A stretch of 21,649 nucleotides of DNA, from assembly GCF_000003605.2 (NCBI RefSeq), contig NW_003148279.1:1173-22821 (forward strand). Direction: 5' to 3'. The first letter of the stretch is position 1. Each line of letters begins with the position of its first letter. Origin of the DNA: Saccoglossus kowalevskii (lineage: Eukaryota > Hemichordata > Enteropneusta > Harrimaniidae). The translations under genes and the position numbers were made by a program. Below are positions 20,401 to 21,649 of the stretch, one piece after another. The notes under the pieces were generated by a model. The model did not search any database. It was not told the origin of the DNA and saw only the letters and a list, made by a program, of their open reading frames with translations.

Positions 20401-21391
20401 CCATTTCGAGAATGTGGCCGTAAAATAGCTGTATTGAGCCACATGGATAAATTCACCACATAAAATCCACCACAGAATGTGGGTGGAAAAATGCACAAAA
20501 TAAACGAGAATGTGATTTGGTAAAATATATGTACACAGGCATTTTTACCCTGCCATGATTGTACGTAAAGATCCACATCTGTATTTAGTGTGATTATATA
20601 TTATATTATATATCCAACATCAGATTTAATACAGCTCAATTTCGTCAAGTGTACGGACGTCATCATGGGTCACTTTAACGAAATCATGGAAAAACGCGAA
20701 GACATGTCATCAAATGAAATGTATGGATTATTTGAACTTTTGAATGACGTTTCCAAATATTATCCAGAGGTAAGTTTGTATATGTTATTCCCATTGACTG
20801 AGGTTTATTTTCCAACAATGCATCGCGATACTTACCTCTACACATTTAATGTGCACTATTGTAACAAGGTTCAGATGATACATGTTTAGTGACTTAGTGA
20901 AGAAGTTCGAATCAAACCATCGGCATTTTCATTCAAAAAGGGAATACATCGAGATGATCTCGGTAACTTGCACTGAGCTTTCCTGTATATAGTTGTCAAA
21001 TGTATAAATAGATAGTTTCAAGCAAACTTTATTTTGTTCGTTATATCTTTCCATATTTTCTGATCAAATAATGTTAATCAGAGACAAGAAGGATTAGGTA
21101 ATCGACGTAGTTAATAATTAAGTGTAGTGTAGTGTTTCAATAATATTATTATCTGTTTTATATATTTCTATTCCCAACCAGAGAGTAATGCCGTACAAGG
21201 ACTATATACTATCTGGTCTTGACCAAGCCATCACAAGCTATTATTCTGTTGCAATTTTGATGACTTTGGCGACATACAAAGCAGAAGAATTCCAAGATTT
21301 GGATGAGAGAATAGCAGAACTTGTTAACGAACAATCGGTTTATATATATTTTGTAAATCAATTGATTGTCGTTATTGCGAAATACAGCGAG
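14370..21391 (+). CDS. HEAT/ARM-like alpha-solenoid protein, 12 exons, 3' end outside window
   Basis: Exons join in one frame: 14370-14462, 14739-14875, 15742-15883, 16553-16707, 17253-17448, 18062-18189, 18808-18964, 19183-19322, 19458-19605, 19986-20172, 20624-20769 and 21182-21391. All donors begin GT and all acceptors end AG; every junction keeps phase, giving 613 codons without a stop. The start is ATG 14370 (MAANVSGDQ). No signal peptide, membrane segment or catalytic motif is seen. The protein is rich in amphipathic helices with Leu/Ile spacing and acidic turns, as in HEAT/ARM scaffolds, and is likely cytoplasmic with a protein- or membrane-binding role (inference). Exon pairs 2+3, 4+5, 6+7 and 8+9 (numbering these twelve consecutively) repeat one module. 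Helix order in the later half resembles, from memory, the VEPH/Melted N-terminal region. No PH domain is seen. The terminal exon is expected within about 1 kb to the right, by analogy with 11900-12100. The exon entries use the labels e1, e2, e4 to e13; there is no e3. Confidence 0.75.
14739..14875 (+). CDS. Intact gene exon e2 (module 1, first half)
   Basis: Acceptor TTTAACAG and donor GTAAGT; phase 0 in, phase 2 out. It begins DLDDYSFIVACIDTYKTTTL. The position of the helix and acidic turn parallels exons e5, e7 and e9. Confidence 0.75.
15279..15447. mobile_element. MITE-like element, 169 bp, in exon e2-e4 intron
   Basis: The ends ATTTAAAGCGGG (15279-15290) and CCCGCTTTAAAT (15436-15447) are exact inverted repeats. 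The similarity continues inward to about 34 bp, through TCA(T/C)C... and TGCGCA. Inside is the sequence shared with 9377-9488. It has no open frame, which fits a non-autonomous DNA transposon. Confidence 0.8.
15742..15883 (+). CDS. Intact gene exon e4 (module 1, second half)
   Basis: Acceptor TTTACTTAG and donor GTACGT; phase 2 in, phase 0 out. It carries SEAIMKYYFTLYESRKPEHI and ends FIAMK. The ending with Lys at the splice site recurs in exons e6, e8 and e10. Confidence 0.75.
16553..16707 (+). CDS. Intact gene exon e5 (module 2, first half)
   Basis: Acceptor CAATTTACAG and donor GTTAGG; phase 0 in, phase 2 out. It begins NMTSYLKSKFHLVAAVIRDS and contains a DANDFE turn like RDDFE of exon e9. 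Confidence 0.75.
17253..17448 (+). CDS. Intact gene exon e6 (module 2, second half)
   Basis: Acceptor TCTCCATAG and donor GTATGT; phase 2 in, phase 0 out. It contains LSDELIDLIVICMERRTRHH and ends AISWK. It is longer than the other second-half exons (196 nt) because of a basic, His-rich insertion, GNHKHAKYRQRVPFGD. Confidence 0.75.
18062..18189 (+). CDS. Intact gene exon e7 (module 3, first half)
   Basis: Acceptor TTATTCCACAG and donor GTAAGT; phase 0 in, phase 2 out. It reads KHTEKANEVILLWIAPIEL and ends MTFMFTF. Its counterpart in the decayed copy is at 6859. Confidence 0.8.
18576..18600 (+). repeat. TAAA microsatellite
   Basis: About six AAAT/TAAA repeats lie in the exon e7-e8 intron. 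Likely length-polymorphic. Confidence 0.85.
18808..18964 (+). CDS. Intact gene exon e8 (module 3, second half)
   Basis: The acceptor TACTGTAG was chosen over an AG at 18783-18784 because only it joins exon e7 without a stop (phase 2). The donor is GTACTA. It contains IEKKITGSLCDLLEYCLQCD and ends EFIKLK. Confidence 0.75.
19183..19322 (+). CDS. Intact gene exon e9 (module 4, first half)
   Basis: Acceptor CGTTTTAG and donor GTAAGT; phase 0 in, phase 2 out; 140 nt. It reads GHNTKVTAILKAYDELIKRD. It has the same length and boundaries as 8774-8913 in the decayed copy. Confidence 0.85.
19458..19605 (+). CDS. Intact gene exon e10 (module 4, second half)
   Basis: Acceptor TCCCTAG and donor GTAAAT; phase 2 in, phase 0 out. 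It contains SMEHDLEEINEIPISIWGEI and ends NILDK. Confidence 0.85.
19986..20172 (+). CDS. Intact gene exon e11
   Basis: Acceptor TTGTCAG and donor GTGAGT; phase 0 in, phase 1 out. It begins SKTKDINEFAPYLIKLLCCD and has FLPYINDLIDIIIVQ near the end. The phase-1 exit distinguishes this pair from the four phase-2 modules. Confidence 0.85.
20624..20769 (+). CDS. Intact gene exon e12
   Basis: Acceptor CCAACATCAG and donor GTAAGT; phase 1 in, phase 0 out. It contains FNEIMEKREDMSSNEMYGLF and ends KYYPE. The frame is open where the decayed copy has a TGA. Confidence 0.85.
21182..21391 (+). CDS. Intact gene exon e13
   Basis: Acceptor CCCAACCAG and donor GTAATA; phase 0 on both sides, 70 codons. It contains ILMTLATYKAEEFQDLDERI and ends AKYSE. 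The next exon should begin in phase 0, as at 11900 in the decayed copy. Confidence 0.8.
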
Positions 21392-21649
21392 GTAATAATA
21401 TTCGTTGTTTTAACTAGATAAAATCGTAGGATTTTAAACATGTAATGGCGATGCCGATTCGTGTCCACCGTTGTGGCATGTAACTTGGGGAAAGCAGGAC
21501 AAAGAAAACATGAGAAACATAGCAAACAACACTGAACACGTAATTCACACGTATAGAAGAAAAAAACTCTTCTAGTTTCATGGTAAATTATTATGTGCCC
21601 TGAATTTTTGTAAGCCCTTTCCAACAAGACAAAACTGCATTCAAATGAT
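21392..21649 (+). other. Start of the next intron of the intact gene
   Basis: This begins with the donor GTAATA after exon e13 and runs to the window edge. No further exon was seen. The matching intron in the decayed copy is 818 nt, so the terminal exon is expected outside the window. Confidence 0.6.

Noticed and set aside
1-21649. CRISPR arrays, tRNA or rRNA genes
   Set aside because: No regularly spaced direct repeats with unique spacers, no cloverleaf I could support and no rRNA-like sequence were seen.

Overview
The window looks like nuclear DNA of a marine invertebrate animal. It is AT-rich, genes are split into short exons (about 90-210 bp) with GT-AG introns of 135-870 bp, and introns and intergenic DNA are full of small inverted-repeat elements and microsatellites. 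Recurrent GC-rich islands with motifs such as GCGCCCTCTAGTGG and GAGGGCGC fit a hemichordate, lophotrochozoan or cephalochordate genome, but I cannot name the species. There are no bacterial operons, CRISPR arrays or RNA genes that I can support.

Layout. (1) 1-1053, minus strand: the amino-terminal part of a Ty3/gypsy-type Gag, running off the left edge, with a frame break near its start and two degenerate zinc knuckles. Its probable leader/LTR lies in about 1054-1745. (2) 1746-6858: no gene found, but a perfect hairpin, a diverged tandem repeat, a 39-bp minisatellite that keeps a reading frame, and a small inverted-repeat element. (3) 6859-12100, plus strand: a decayed, 5'-truncated copy of an all-helical solenoid gene. 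Eight exon equivalents are recognisable, with several frame lesions but an intact-looking terminal exon. (4) 12101-14369: intergenic DNA with a GC-rich mobile-element remnant and a possible further inverted-repeat element. (5) 14370-21391, plus strand: the paralogous gene, apparently intact. Twelve exons join in one reading frame for 613 codons, beginning at a first-exon ATG. The terminal exon should lie just beyond the right edge.

The main biological content is this tandem pair. The intact gene is built of a repeated two-exon module: the first exon enters in phase 0 and leaves in phase 2, the second enters in phase 2 and leaves in phase 0. The module occurs four times in a row and is followed by a phase-1 variant pair and a single symmetrical exon. 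Each module encodes roughly 90-117 residues of amphipathic helices, as in HEAT/ARM proteins. The order of helices in the later modules reminds me of the N-terminal region of the VEPH/Melted family, but that is a recollection of pattern and not an alignment. The upstream copy keeps homologues of exons 7-13 plus the terminal exon in the same order and orientation. It has frame-breaking differences at several places, so it reads as a pseudogene formed after tandem duplication.
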